NCBI RefSeq assembly: GCF_001558155.1
Contig: NZ_LOAS01000002.1
Location: 372,001 to 436,000 of the forward strand
DNA from: Aliiruegeria sabulilitoris
GTDB taxonomy: Bacteria > Pseudomonadota > Alphaproteobacteria > Rhodobacterales > Rhodobacteraceae
Direction: 5' to 3'
Length of the DNA: 64,000 nucleotides
Shown here: positions 34,009 to 42,747 of the stretch, piece after piece
How the letters are laid out: each line of letters starts with the position of its first letter
Position numbering within the stretch: position 1 is the first letter of the stretch
The notes under the pieces: generated by a model
The model's database searches: none
What the model saw: only the letters and a program-made list of their open reading frames with translations
What the model was told of the DNA's origin: nothing
Translations under genes and position numbers: made by a program

Positions 34009-34461
34009 ATGTTTACCGATCTACTCAACCGATTGTTTCACCCCGATCCCGCCCCGCTCCCCGAACTGGACGGACGCCACGCACTGGCCGGATTGCTCGT
34101 GCGCACCGCCAAGACGGACAGAAGCTATGCCGTGGAGGAGATCCGCCGGATCGACCGCATACTTGCCGCGACCTATGACCTGAACCCGGTGCAGGCCGCC
34201 CAGCTGCGGGCGCGCGCCGAGAAGCTGGAGGCGCAGGCCCCCGAGGATGGACGCTTCGCCGCCGCGGTCCGCGAAAGGCTGGACGCGGAACACCGCGAGG
34301 CGGTGCTGGTCGCGATGTGGCGTGTTGCCCTGTCCGACGGGGTGGAAAAGGACACCGAACAGGCGTATCTGGCGCGGGCCGGTGAACGGCTGGGGCTCGG
34401 CGCCGACGCCGTGCTCCGCGCCCACAAGGCGGCTGAACAGGCGGATCCCCTGGACCGCTGA
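34009..34461 (+). CDS. TerB-like tellurite-resistance-domain protein, copy 1
   Basis: A 150-residue cytoplasmic protein with the TerB helical domain: HALAGLLVRTAKTDRSYAVE, IRRIDRILAATYDL and a second half with LVAMWRVALSDGVEKDTEQA. Acidic residues spaced like those of metal-binding TerB (a DG motif before glutamates) occur in both halves. The next gene encodes a close paralogue, so the pair is a tandem duplication. Proteins of this family occur in stress-response loci. No ter genes (TerC, TerD) are present here. Confidence 0.8.
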   Translation: MFTDLLNRLFHPDPAPLPELDGRHALAGLLVRTAKTDRSYAVEEIRRIDRILAATYDLNPVQAAQLRARAEKLEAQAPEDGRFAAAVRERLDAEHREAVLVAMWRVALSDGVEKDTEQAYLARAGERLGLGADAVLRAHKAAEQADPLDR

Positions 34462-34499
34462 CCGGCAGGCGCCGGCAATCGATAAATTGGGAATTGGTG

Positions 34500-34940
34500 A
34501 TGTTTGCAGACCTGCTCAAACGGCTCGTTTCTCCGGAACCCGCGCAACTGCCGGACCCGGACGCCCGGCTCGCGCTGACCGCGCTGCTGGTGCGCGTGGC
34601 GCGCTCGGATAACGATTATGCCGAGGCCGAGATCGACCGGATCGACCGGATTCTGGTCAAGCGCTATGAATTGTCTCCTTTCGAGGCCGCCCATCTGCGC
34701 GGTCAGGCCGAGGTGCTGGAAGAGCAGGCGCCCGATACCGTACGCTTCACCCGCGCCATCAAGGATGCCGTTCCCTACGAGGAACGTTCCGCCGTGGTGG
34801 AGGCGCTCTGGGCCGTGGTGCTGGCCGATGGCACCCGCGATGAGGAAGAAGATGCGTTGATCCGGCTGGTGGCGAACCTGCTTGGTATCAATGACCGCGA
34901 CAGCGCGCTTGCGCGGCAGCGGGTCGAGGCGCGGAGCTGA
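34500..34940 (+). CDS. TerB-like tellurite-resistance-domain protein, copy 2
   Basis: A 146-residue paralogue of the preceding TerB-like protein, sharing the start (FADLLKRLVSPEPAQLPDPD versus FTDLLNRLFHPDPAPLPELD) and the helical core (LTALLVRVARSDNDYAEAEI, VEALWAVVLADGTRDEEED). I chose the ATG at 34500; TTG and GTG codons at 34494 and 34497 are also in frame. The stop is 2 bases before the next gene, a PhnD-like protein, so the three genes form one operon. The duplication is old, given the divergence. Confidence 0.8.
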   Translation: MFADLLKRLVSPEPAQLPDPDARLALTALLVRVARSDNDYAEAEIDRIDRILVKRYELSPFEAAHLRGQAEVLEEQAPDTVRFTRAIKDAVPYEERSAVVEALWAVVLADGTRDEEEDALIRLVANLLGINDRDSALARQRVEARS

Positions 34941-34942
34941 AC

Positions 34943-35701
34943 ATGTTCGCGGCACTGCCGATGTATGATCATCCCGGCGTTCGGGCCGAAACCGACGCGC
35001 TCTGGGCCGCGATCCGGGACCGCCTGCGCGATGCCGGGATAGCCGCCCCGCAGGAGCTGCTGCGCGAAGACGACCTGCATGCGCAATGGGAGAGCCCCGA
35101 GCTGCTGCTTGGGCAGACCTGCGGGCTTCCCTTCCGGATCGCGCTGCACCACCGTGTCACGCTTCTGGGCTCGATCGATTACGACCTGCCGGAGACGCCG
35201 CCGGGGCATTATCACTCGATTTTCGTGGCCCGAAAGGACGACCCGCGAAACCACGTCTCCGAGTTCGATGGCGCCCTGCTGGCCTTCAATGATCGCTGGT
35301 CTCACTCCGGTTGGGCCACGGCCTGCGCGGAGCCGGTGCGTTTCCGGCCCGGCCCCGAAACGGGCAGCCACCGCGACAGCGCCCGCGCCGTGACCTCCGC
35401 AGAGGCCGATATCGCCGCGCTCGATGCGATTTCGCTGCGCCTCATCGAACAACACACCGACTTCGCACGCGGCCTGAAGCGCGTCGGTCGCAGTGGCACC
35501 AGCCCCGGACAGGCGATCATCACCGCCTACCCGGAATACGAAACCGCGCTGCGCTCTGCGTTGGTTGCGGGAATCGCCGGATTGCCGGAACAGACGAAAT
35601 CGGCGCTCGGGATTCGTGGGGTCGTGCAAACGCCCCCGCAGGACTATCTCGCGGTTCCCAATCCGCCTAGTCCTGAGGCATATGCAGCCGCGGCGGCCTG
35701 A
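34943..35701 (+). CDS. PhnD-like binding-domain protein without signal peptide
   Basis: A 252-residue protein of the phosphate/phosphonate-binding (PhnD) superfamily with the segments LLLGQTCGLPFRI, EFDGALLAFNDRWSHSGWAT, EADIAALDAISLRLIEQHTD and TSPGQAIITAYPEY. Unlike normal PhnD proteins it starts directly with the domain (MFAALPMYDHPGVRAETDAL) and has no signal peptide, so it is probably cytoplasmic. It follows two TerB-like genes at 2 bases. No transporter genes accompany it. It may sense or bind a small anion or serve as an enzyme scaffold. Its function is unknown. Confidence 0.75.
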   Translation: MFAALPMYDHPGVRAETDALWAAIRDRLRDAGIAAPQELLREDDLHAQWESPELLLGQTCGLPFRIALHHRVTLLGSIDYDLPETPPGHYHSIFVARKDDPRNHVSEFDGALLAFNDRWSHSGWATACAEPVRFRPGPETGSHRDSARAVTSAEADIAALDAISLRLIEQHTDFARGLKRVGRSGTSPGQAIITAYPEYETALRSALVAGIAGLPEQTKSALGIRGVVQTPPQDYLAVPNPPSPEAYAAAAA

Positions 35702-35797
35702 TGGGAGCGCCTTCCGCAGGGTCAAATTGCCTTTCCGCGTTGCAATTGCCCTGTTTTTGCGCCCTACTCTGCCCCTGAAATAGCCACTAAAAGCGAA

Positions 35798-36583
35798 GTG
35801 CCCGTGACACAAACCACACCACCCGTCATCGAAATCCGCGATTTGCACAAGGCGTATGGAGCGCTTGAAGTCCTCAAAGGCGTGGACATGGTGGCAGAAA
35901 AGGGCGAGGTGGTATCGCTGATCGGCTCCTCGGGTTCGGGCAAATCCACGCTTCTGCGCTGTGCCAACCTGCTTGAGGACAGTCAACAGGGCGAGATCCG
36001 CTTCGAAGGCGAGCCGGTAACGTGGCACGGCACCGGCCACGGACGCCGCCCGGGCGATCACAAGCAGCTCATCCGCATTCGTACCAACCTGTCGATGGTC
36101 TTCCAGCAGTTCAATCTCTGGGCCCATATGACGATCCTCGAAAATGTCATCGAAGCGCCCGTGACCGTTCTCAAACGCGACCGGCACGAAATGGAAGCGC
36201 TCGGTCGCGAATTGCTGGCCAAGGTCGGCATCGGCGACAAATGCGAAGCCTACCCGGCGCAGCTTTCTGGCGGACAGCAGCAACGCGCCGCGATTGCTCG
36301 CGCGCTGGCGATGGAGCCCAAGGCGCTGCTCTTCGACGAACCGACCTCGGCGCTCGACCCCGAGCTGGAGCAGGAAGTCGTCAAGGTCATCAAGGCGCTG
36401 GCCCAGGAGGGCCGGACCATGCTGCTGGTGACGCATGACATGCGGCTGGCCAACGACGTGTCCGATCACGTTGTTTTCCTCCACAAGGGAAAGATCGAGG
36501 AAGAGGGGCCGCCCGAGACCCTGTTCGGCAACCCGCAGACCGAACGCCTTCAGCAATTCCTGTCGCATAGCCAGGACAAGTAA
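35798..36583 (+). CDS. Polar amino-acid ABC transporter, ATP-binding protein
   Basis: A 261-residue ABC ATPase of the HisP/GlnQ type: Walker A GSSGSGKSTLL, Q-loop region MVFQQFNLWAHMTILENV, signature LSGGQQQRAAIARALAM and Walker B ALLFDEPTSALDPEL, followed by the switch histidine in LLVTHDMRLAND. The gene begins with GTG (35798, or the in-frame GTG at 35804) and lacks a strong ribosome site. It heads an operon with a binding protein and two permeases. It powers uptake of a basic or polar amino acid or similar amine across the inner membrane. Confidence 0.92.
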   Translation: MPVTQTTPPVIEIRDLHKAYGALEVLKGVDMVAEKGEVVSLIGSSGSGKSTLLRCANLLEDSQQGEIRFEGEPVTWHGTGHGRRPGDHKQLIRIRTNLSMVFQQFNLWAHMTILENVIEAPVTVLKRDRHEMEALGRELLAKVGIGDKCEAYPAQLSGGQQQRAAIARALAMEPKALLFDEPTSALDPELEQEVVKVIKALAQEGRTMLLVTHDMRLANDVSDHVVFLHKGKIEEEGPPETLFGNPQTERLQQFLSHSQDK

Positions 36584-36620
36584 AATTCCAATAATCAATG
36601 ACCAACATGGGAGAAGGTCC

Positions 36621-37337
36621 ATGAAGAAACTGATCCTCACCACTGCTGCACTGGCGCTGGTCGCCGGTGCCGCGACCGCGGCCGATGTCGTCCGCATGGG
36701 TACCGAAGGCGCCTACCCTCCGTGGAACCTCATCGACGATAACGGCGAAGTTGGCGGTTTCGAGCGCGAGCTGGGCGATGAGCTGTGCAAGCGTGCCGAG
36801 CTGACCTGCGAGTGGGTCACCAATGACTGGGATTCGATCATCCCGAACCTGCTTTCCGGCAACTACGACACCATCATCGCCGGCATGTCGGTCACCGACG
36901 AGCGTGAAGAAGTAATTGACTTCACCGACCCGTACACGCCGCCCGATCCGTCGATCTATGTCGCGCTGGAAGACGATGTCGACCTGACCGGTGGTGTCAT
37001 TGCCGCACAGACCGGCACGATCCAGGCCGCCTATGTCGCCGAGAGCGGCGCCGAGCTGGTCGAGTTCCCGGTGCCTGAAGACACCGTCGCCGCCGTCCGC
37101 AATGGCGAGGCCGATGCGGTCCTGGCCGACGATTCCTTCCTTCAGGACGCCGTGAAAGCCAATCCCGAGCTGAAAGTCGTCGGCGATCCGGTTGCCATCG
37201 GCGGTGGCGTGGCCCTTGGCCTTCGCGAATCCGACAGCGAGCTGAAAGAGAAGTTCAACACCGCCATCCAATCCATGAAGGATGACGGCACGCTGAACGA
37301 ACTCATCAAGAAATGGGAAGTCTCCAGCCTCTGGTAA
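36621..37337 (+). CDS. Polar amino-acid ABC transporter, periplasmic binding protein
   Basis: A 238-residue type 3 solute-binding protein. Residues 1-21 are a signal peptide (MKKLILTTAALALVAGAATA). The mature protein has VVRMGTEGAYPPWNLIDDNG, LCKRAELTCEWVTNDWDSII, GMSVTDEREEVIDFTDPY and ends KKWEVSSLW. These are the features of lysine/arginine/ornithine and histidine binding proteins, including the conserved acidic residue that contacts the ligand amino group. The start follows GGAGAAGG. Two cysteines 8 apart could form a disulfide. Context suggests the ligand is the amine or amino acid processed by the downstream ligases. Confidence 0.92.
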   Translation: MKKLILTTAALALVAGAATAADVVRMGTEGAYPPWNLIDDNGEVGGFERELGDELCKRAELTCEWVTNDWDSIIPNLLSGNYDTIIAGMSVTDEREEVIDFTDPYTPPDPSIYVALEDDVDLTGGVIAAQTGTIQAAYVAESGAELVEFPVPEDTVAAVRNGEADAVLADDSFLQDAVKANPELKVVGDPVAIGGGVALGLRESDSELKEKFNTAIQSMKDDGTLNELIKKWEVSSLW

Positions 37338-37466
37338 GACAACCAGCCGGGGCGCTTTCGCGCGCCCCGGCCCACCGACACCCAGAACAGATGGGCCGCA
37401 AGAAAAAGGCCCGCGGGACGGATCGCCATCTTTTCCTTTTGCTCGGACCCCAAGACCCTCGAAGGC

Positions 37467-38306
37467 ATGGCCTGGTTCTCTTGCTACCTAACCAGTGGCA
37501 AGCACATGCTGTTCTACCAGTCCTTCGTTACGGTCCTTATGCTGCTGGCCATCACTGCGCCGGTCTCGCTCGCCTTCGGCTTCGGCGGCGCCGTCGCCTC
37601 GCGCTCGCATTTCCTGCCCTTGGCTTGGTTCGGAAAGCTTTACACCTCGATCGTGCGCGGCGTGCCGGATATCGTCTTCTTCCTCTTCTTCGTCATCGCC
37701 CTCGACCAGGGCATCGAGTGGATGCGCCACCAAGCCCTCTGCCCCGACTGGTCCGAGCCAATCCGGCAGGGCAACGACTTCCTTGTCTGTCCGCAGGCCA
37801 AGGCCCCGCTTTCCACCTCGCCGCAATGGGTTCACGAGGTCTATAATTTCTCGCTTGCGGTTTTCACCTTCGCCATCGTCTTCGGCGCCTTTGCAGCCAA
37901 CGTACTCTACGGTGCCATGAACGCCGTCCCCAAGGCGCAGCTCGAGACCGCCCATGCCTATGGCATGTCCAATCGCCAGACCTTCTGGCGCATCCTCGTT
38001 CCGCAAATGTGGGTCTATGCGCTGCCCGGACTCGGGAACCTGTGGATGATCCTCATCAAGGCGACACCGCTGCTCTTCCTGCTCGGCGTGCGTGACATCG
38101 TCTATTGGGCAAAGGAACTGGGCGGCACCAAATCCGACGTCTACGCTTACCCGCATGGCGACTGGCGGATCTACTACTTCCTGTTCCTGCTAGTCTTCTA
38201 CCTGGCCTTTACACGCGTCTCCGAAATCGTCATCGAACGGATGACCCGGAAACTCTCGCATGGGCAGGCCACGGCGGGTGGCGAAGCAATGAGGCGCGAA
38301 GCATGA
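37467..38306 (+). CDS. Polar amino-acid ABC transporter, permease 1
   Basis: A 279-residue inner-membrane permease of the HisQ/GlnP type with five to six helices. The cytoplasmic EAA loop that docks the ATPase lies in QLETAHAYGMSNRQTFWRIL. A long loop (about residues 90-125) is unusual for the family. The called start at 37467 lacks a good ribosome site. The 15 codons before it read in frame as IAIFSFCSDPKTLEG and resemble the N-terminus of related permeases, and an AAAAAGG lies just before them. The true start may therefore be upstream at a rare codon such as ATC. Confidence 0.88.
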   Translation: MAWFSCYLTSGKHMLFYQSFVTVLMLLAITAPVSLAFGFGGAVASRSHFLPLAWFGKLYTSIVRGVPDIVFFLFFVIALDQGIEWMRHQALCPDWSEPIRQGNDFLVCPQAKAPLSTSPQWVHEVYNFSLAVFTFAIVFGAFAANVLYGAMNAVPKAQLETAHAYGMSNRQTFWRILVPQMWVYALPGLGNLWMILIKATPLLFLLGVRDIVYWAKELGGTKSDVYAYPHGDWRIYYFLFLLVFYLAFTRVSEIVIERMTRKLSHGQATAGGEAMRREA

Positions 38307-39142
38307 CCTGCGGTGAAACATTTCAGGCCTATGCGCTGCGCTCGCTGGGAATCGGCGAACGCCTGCTGCCCAAGTCCGACATAACGCTCTGCGACCAGAT
38401 CGTTCTCATCGGCTCAGGCCTGATCTGGAACTTCTATTTCGCGGCGATCGCGTTGCTGGTCGGCTTCATCCTCGCCACGGCGCTGGCCGTCGCCAAGGGG
38501 ACCAAGAGCCGCTGGACGCGCAAGCCGGCGGAATGGTTCATCTTCCTCTTCCGCGGCTCGCCGCTCTTCATCCAGTTCTTCCTGGCCTATCTCACCTTCG
38601 TGCAACTGCCCAAGGTGGGCGTGGAATTCACCCTGATGGGCGTCGAGTTCGGCGCCGGCACGCATTGGCTCACCCGCGCCTGGCTCGGCGCGGCGCTGGT
38701 TCTGGTGATGAACACCGCCGCCTATTCGGGCGAGATCTTCTATGGCGCGCTGCGCTCCATCCCCCGAGGGGACCTGGAGGCGGCGGACGCCTATGGGCTG
38801 ACGGGCTGGCACCGGTTCCGCCGCGTTGTCTGGCCGACCATGCTGCGGCTGGCCTGGCCGGCCTACACCAACGAGGCGATCTTTCTGTTTCACGCCACGA
38901 CGCTGGTCTATTTCTCGGGTTTCCCGGCGCGAAAGCAGATGGGCGATGCGCTCTATTACGCGAATTACTTCGCCGACAAGACCTTCAACCCATTCGTGCC
39001 CTATCCGATTGTTGCCGGATATTTTATCTTTGGCACACTGTTGATCATCGCGGTCTTCGGTTTGATCAACAAACGGCTCAACCGACACCTGCCCCAGGAA
39101 AGGCGCCGCAAAATAGCCTTGCGCTTCAACCTGATCCGGTAG
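38303..39142 (+). CDS. Polar amino-acid ABC transporter, permease 2
   Basis: A 279-residue inner-membrane permease of the HisM type, paired with permease 1. The start ATG at 38303 overlaps the preceding stop (ATGA), which indicates translational coupling. Helices start near residue 35 (FYFAAIALLVGFILATAL), and the ATPase-docking EAA loop is in DLEAADAYGLTGWHRFRRVV. The hydrophilic N-terminus (TCGETFQAYALRSLGIGERL) has a CGE beginning like other members. It completes the four-gene transporter (ATPase, binding protein, two permeases). Confidence 0.92.
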   Translation: MTCGETFQAYALRSLGIGERLLPKSDITLCDQIVLIGSGLIWNFYFAAIALLVGFILATALAVAKGTKSRWTRKPAEWFIFLFRGSPLFIQFFLAYLTFVQLPKVGVEFTLMGVEFGAGTHWLTRAWLGAALVLVMNTAAYSGEIFYGALRSIPRGDLEAADAYGLTGWHRFRRVVWPTMLRLAWPAYTNEAIFLFHATTLVYFSGFPARKQMGDALYYANYFADKTFNPFVPYPIVAGYFIFGTLLIIAVFGLINKRLNRHLPQERRRKIALRFNLIR

Positions 39143-39172
39143 TAGCAATTTGATCAAATTCCGGAGGCGACT

Positions 39173-40528
39173 GTGATACGAGATCAATTGCTAATGAAGA
39201 ACTGGCTGCGGAAGAACCCGCAGGTACAGGCAATCCGGGTGGCTGCGGCCGACCTCAACGGCCAGCCGCGCGGCAAGCGAGTGCCAGTGCGATTTGCCGA
39301 CAAGGTGATCGAAGACGGCACGCGCTTTCCGATGTCCGTGCTCAATCTCGACATCTGGGGCGAGGATATCGACAACAGCCCACTGGTGCTGGCCACCGGC
39401 GATCGCGACGGTGTGCTGTTGCCCACCGAGCGGGGCTTCATGCCCATGCCCTGGCTTGAAACCAATACCGGCTTGCTGCCGATCTGGATGTATCACGAGG
39501 ATGGCCGTCCCTATGCGGGCGATCCGCGCCATGCGCTGGCCAATGTCGTGTCCCGCTACGCCGAGCGCGGGCTGACCCCCGTCGTCGCGGTGGAGCTGGA
39601 GTTCTTCCTCATCGACGACAGCGGCAAGAAATTCCAGGTGCCAGCCTCGCCGAACACCGGCAAACGGCGGATGATGGGCGAGATCCTGTCGTTGCGCGCG
39701 CTGGACCAGTTCGACAGCTTCTTCACCGAGCTCTACGACGCCTGCGAGGCGATGGACATTCCCGCCGACACGGCGATCTCGGAAGCCGGCTCCGGTCAGT
39801 TCGAGATCAACCTGATGCACCAGGAAGACGCGCTGCGCGCCGCCGACGATGCCTGGCTCTTCAAGATGCTGGTCAAGGGGTTGGCCCGCCGCCACGGGTT
39901 CGCGGCGAGCTTCATGGCGAAACCGTATGAGGACTACGCCGGCTCCGGGCTGCACATGCATTTCTCGGTACTCGACAAGAACGGCGCGAATGTCTTTGAC
40001 GACGGCACCGACCGCGGCTCGAACCTGCTGCTGCACGCGGTCAATGGCTGCCTGAACGCAATGCCCGGCTCGACGCTGATCTTTGCTCCCCATGCCAACA
40101 GCTACGACCGGATGGTCCCGGGAGCCCACGCGCCGACCGGCATCTGCTGGGCCTACGAGAACCGCACCACGGCCGTGCGGATCCCCAGCGGCAGTCACAA
40201 GGCGCGACGCATCGAGCATCGCCTGTCGGGCGGCGACGTGAACCCCTACCTGACCATCGCGGCGGTGCTGGGGGCGGCGCTGAACGGCATGGAGGATGGC
40301 GAGATGCCGCCCGAACCGGTGCGCGGCAACGCCTACAAGCTCGACCTTCCCAGCATCCCGACCGACTGGGCCGGCGCGATCGACAGGTTCGAGAACAGCG
40401 AAGAAGTCGCCCGCATCTTTGCGCCCGAACTCGTGCGGAACTACCTGATGACAAAGCGGCAGGAGCTTCGCTACATGGCCGAGACCACCAAGCAGGAACA
40501 GATCGAGCTCTATATCGACACTGTCTGA
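39173..40528 (+). CDS. Glutamine-synthetase-like ligase (gamma-glutamyl-amine synthetase type), copy 1
   Basis: A 451-residue member of the glutamine synthetase superfamily, shorter than GlnA and without its adenylation region. Active-site elements are kept: the metal-binding glutamates in VVAVELEFFLID and EAGSGQFEINLM, the histidine in SGLHMHFSVLDKNG and the arginine-rich substrate loop from AYENRTTAVRIPSG to ARRIEHRLSGGDVNPY. The GTG start at 39173 follows a strong GGAGG. Enzymes of this type join glutamate to an amine, as PuuA does with putrescine. The upstream transporter and the following glutamine amidotransferase suggest use of an imported amine. The substrate is not known. Confidence 0.87.
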   Translation: MIRDQLLMKNWLRKNPQVQAIRVAAADLNGQPRGKRVPVRFADKVIEDGTRFPMSVLNLDIWGEDIDNSPLVLATGDRDGVLLPTERGFMPMPWLETNTGLLPIWMYHEDGRPYAGDPRHALANVVSRYAERGLTPVVAVELEFFLIDDSGKKFQVPASPNTGKRRMMGEILSLRALDQFDSFFTELYDACEAMDIPADTAISEAGSGQFEINLMHQEDALRAADDAWLFKMLVKGLARRHGFAASFMAKPYEDYAGSGLHMHFSVLDKNGANVFDDGTDRGSNLLLHAVNGCLNAMPGSTLIFAPHANSYDRMVPGAHAPTGICWAYENRTTAVRIPSGSHKARRIEHRLSGGDVNPYLTIAAVLGAALNGMEDGEMPPEPVRGNAYKLDLPSIPTDWAGAIDRFENSEEVARIFAPELVRNYLMTKRQELRYMAETTKQEQIELYIDTV

Positions 40529-40571
40529 GCCTGTGCGGCACGTTACGAACACTGAAAACGGGAATGGATAG

Positions 40572-41252
40572 ATGCGTATCGGCATCCTGATGACCGGCCA
40601 CGCGCCGGAAGAACTGGTCTCCGAGATCGGCGATTACCCTTCGATGTTCCGCAGCCTCCTCGACGGGCATGGTTTCGAATTTCAGAGCTGGGCCGTCGTG
40701 GACGGCGTTTTTCCGAACAGCATCGAGGATGCCGATGGCTGGCTGATCACTGGCTCGAGGCATGGTGCCTACGAGGACCACCCGTGGATTCCTCCACTGG
40801 AGGATTTTATTCGGGACGTTCATGCAAGCGGCCGTCCGTTGGTCGGCATTTGCTTCGGTCATCAGGTCATCGCCCAGGCGCTTGGCGGCAAGGTCGAGAA
40901 ATTCGCCGCTGGATGGTCCGTCGGACCGACGGTCTATGAACTCGATGGCGAACAGATCGCTCTCAATGCCTGGCACCAGGATCAGGTCGTCGAGCTGCCT
41001 GAAGGAGCGACGGTGATCGGTTCGTCCGATTTCTGCGAGAATGCCGCGCTACTCTATGGCGACACGATCCTGACCATCCAGCCGCATCCCGAGTTCAACG
41101 CCACCGTGATCGGCGGACTGATCCGGATACGCGGCAACCTGCTTCCGGCACCGATCGTCGAGAGAGCGCGCGAGACATTGGAAACGCCTACGGACAATGA
41201 CGGTTTCGGACAAAGGATCGCTTCGTTTTTCCTTGCCGAACGAAAGGGATAA
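40572..41252 (+). CDS. Class I glutamine amidotransferase-like protein
   Basis: A 226-residue stand-alone GATase. The catalytic triad is visible: Cys94 in LVGICFGHQVIAQALGGKVE, and His172 and Glu174 in IQPHPEF. The N-terminus (MRIGILMTGHAPEELVSEIG) matches the GMP-synthase-like amidotransferase group rather than the PuuD group. It lies between two glutamine-synthetase-like genes, 43 bases after the first and 3 bases before the second. It could hydrolyse a gamma-glutamyl amide, as PuuD does, or release ammonia. The family call is firm and the role is inference. Confidence 0.85.
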   Translation: MRIGILMTGHAPEELVSEIGDYPSMFRSLLDGHGFEFQSWAVVDGVFPNSIEDADGWLITGSRHGAYEDHPWIPPLEDFIRDVHASGRPLVGICFGHQVIAQALGGKVEKFAAGWSVGPTVYELDGEQIALNAWHQDQVVELPEGATVIGSSDFCENAALLYGDTILTIQPHPEFNATVIGGLIRIRGNLLPAPIVERARETLETPTDNDGFGQRIASFFLAERKG

Positions 41253-41255
41253 ACC

Positions 41256-42614
41256 ATGGTTCGCAGTCTGATAGAGAAGCTGCCGGAAGCCGCGCAGGCC
41301 TATCTGGCGCATGGCAAGTTGGACGAGGTGGAATGCGTGATCTCGGATCTTGCCGGCGTCGCGCGCGGCAAGGCGATGCCCGGAACCAAATTCGCCAAGC
41401 AGTCCCATTTCTACCTGCCGAACTCGGTCTTCCTGCAAACGATCACCGGCGATTGGACCAATATCCCGGGTATGGCCTATACCGAGCCGGACATGGTGCT
41501 GACGCCGGACCTCTCCACGGCCACGGCGGCGCCATGGACAGCGGACTGGACGCTTCAGGTCATCCACGAGGTCAGTGACCAGGAGGGCAACCCGGTGCCA
41601 ACCGCGCCGCGCAACGTGCTCAAACGCGTGGTTAGCTTGTTCGAGGAAAGGGGGCTGACGCCGATCGTGGCCCCGGAAATGGAATTCTACCTCGTCGCGC
41701 CCAATACGGATCCGGCCAAGGCGGTCGAGCCACCGATGGGCCGTTCCGGGCGGCGCGCGGCGGCGCGGCAGGCCTATTCGCTCTCCGCGGTGGACGAATA
41801 CGGACCCGTGATCGACGATATCTATGATTTCGCCGAGGCGCAGGGGTTCGAGATCGACGGCATCATGCAGGAGGGCGGCGCGGGCCAGGTCGAGCTGAAC
41901 ATGCGCCACGGCGACCCGGTGCGGTTGGCCGACGAGATCTTCTTCTTCAAGCGGCTGATCCGCGAGGCGGCGCTGCGGCACAATTGCTACGCTACCTTCA
42001 TGGCCAAGCCGATTCAGGACGAGCCGGGCAGCGCCATGCATATCCACCACTCGGTGGTGGAGACCGCCACGGGCCGCAACATCTTCACCGACGAGGCCGG
42101 GCAGGATTCCGACACGTTCCGGCATTTCATCGGCGGGCTTCAGCGGCACATGCCCTCGATTATCGCCCTGATCGCGCCTTACGTAAATTCCTACCGCCGC
42201 TACGTTCCGGATTTCGCCGCCCCCATCAACCTCGAATGGGGCCACGACAACCGGACAACCGGTCTGCGCGTGCCCGTCTCCAGCCCCGCCTCGCGCCGGG
42301 TTGAGAACCGGCTCGCAGGCATGGACTGCAACCCCTATCTCGGCATTGCCGGTTCGTTGGCCTGTGGCTGGCTGGGCTTGCAGGAGGCCCGCGACCCCGC
42401 GCCCGAATTCGAAGGCGACGCGTATAACAGCAACGAGGGCATTCCTCGCACCTTTGGCGAAGCGCTACCGCTCTTTGCCGAGGCAAGTGCCGTGCACGAG
42501 GTTCTGGGCGAAGAGTTCTGCCGCATCTACAGCGCGGTCAAGGAGACGGAATATAGCGAGTTCCTGCAGGTGATCAGTCCCTGGGAACGCGAGCACCTGC
42601 TGCTCAACGTCTGA
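41256..42614 (+). CDS. Glutamine-synthetase-like ligase (gamma-glutamyl-amine synthetase type), copy 2
   Basis: A 452-residue second member of the same superfamily, clearly diverged from copy 1. Conserved elements include the metal glutamates in IVAPEMEFYLVAP and QEGGAGQVELNMRHG, the histidine in SAMHIHHSVVETATG and the C-terminal DNRTTGLRVPVSSPASRRVE. The N-terminus (VECVISDLAGVARGKAMPGT) is the usual beta-grasp start. Only 3 bases separate it from the preceding amidotransferase gene, so the two are co-translated. Two distinct ligases in one operon suggest two steps or two substrates. Its specific acceptor is unknown. Confidence 0.87.
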   Translation: MVRSLIEKLPEAAQAYLAHGKLDEVECVISDLAGVARGKAMPGTKFAKQSHFYLPNSVFLQTITGDWTNIPGMAYTEPDMVLTPDLSTATAAPWTADWTLQVIHEVSDQEGNPVPTAPRNVLKRVVSLFEERGLTPIVAPEMEFYLVAPNTDPAKAVEPPMGRSGRRAAARQAYSLSAVDEYGPVIDDIYDFAEAQGFEIDGIMQEGGAGQVELNMRHGDPVRLADEIFFFKRLIREAALRHNCYATFMAKPIQDEPGSAMHIHHSVVETATGRNIFTDEAGQDSDTFRHFIGGLQRHMPSIIALIAPYVNSYRRYVPDFAAPINLEWGHDNRTTGLRVPVSSPASRRVENRLAGMDCNPYLGIAGSLACGWLGLQEARDPAPEFEGDAYNSNEGIPRTFGEALPLFAEASAVHEVLGEEFCRIYSAVKETEYSEFLQVISPWEREHLLLNV

Positions 42615-42747
42615 CGGTTTCACACCTCTGGAAAGGAGTTTCCGGCGGAAGTTTCCTGCCGGAGCGCTTTCTGCTACGTAATTTTTACTTTCCAGTTTTC
42701 CGAATGAGCTTTACATATTTTCCGAAGCAACAGCGGAACCCTTGCAG

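Noticed and set aside
34775-36697. Minus-strand frame of 640 codons across the PhnD-like and ABC ATPase genes
   Set aside because: It runs opposite two well-supported genes and crosses their boundary, with no family resemblance.
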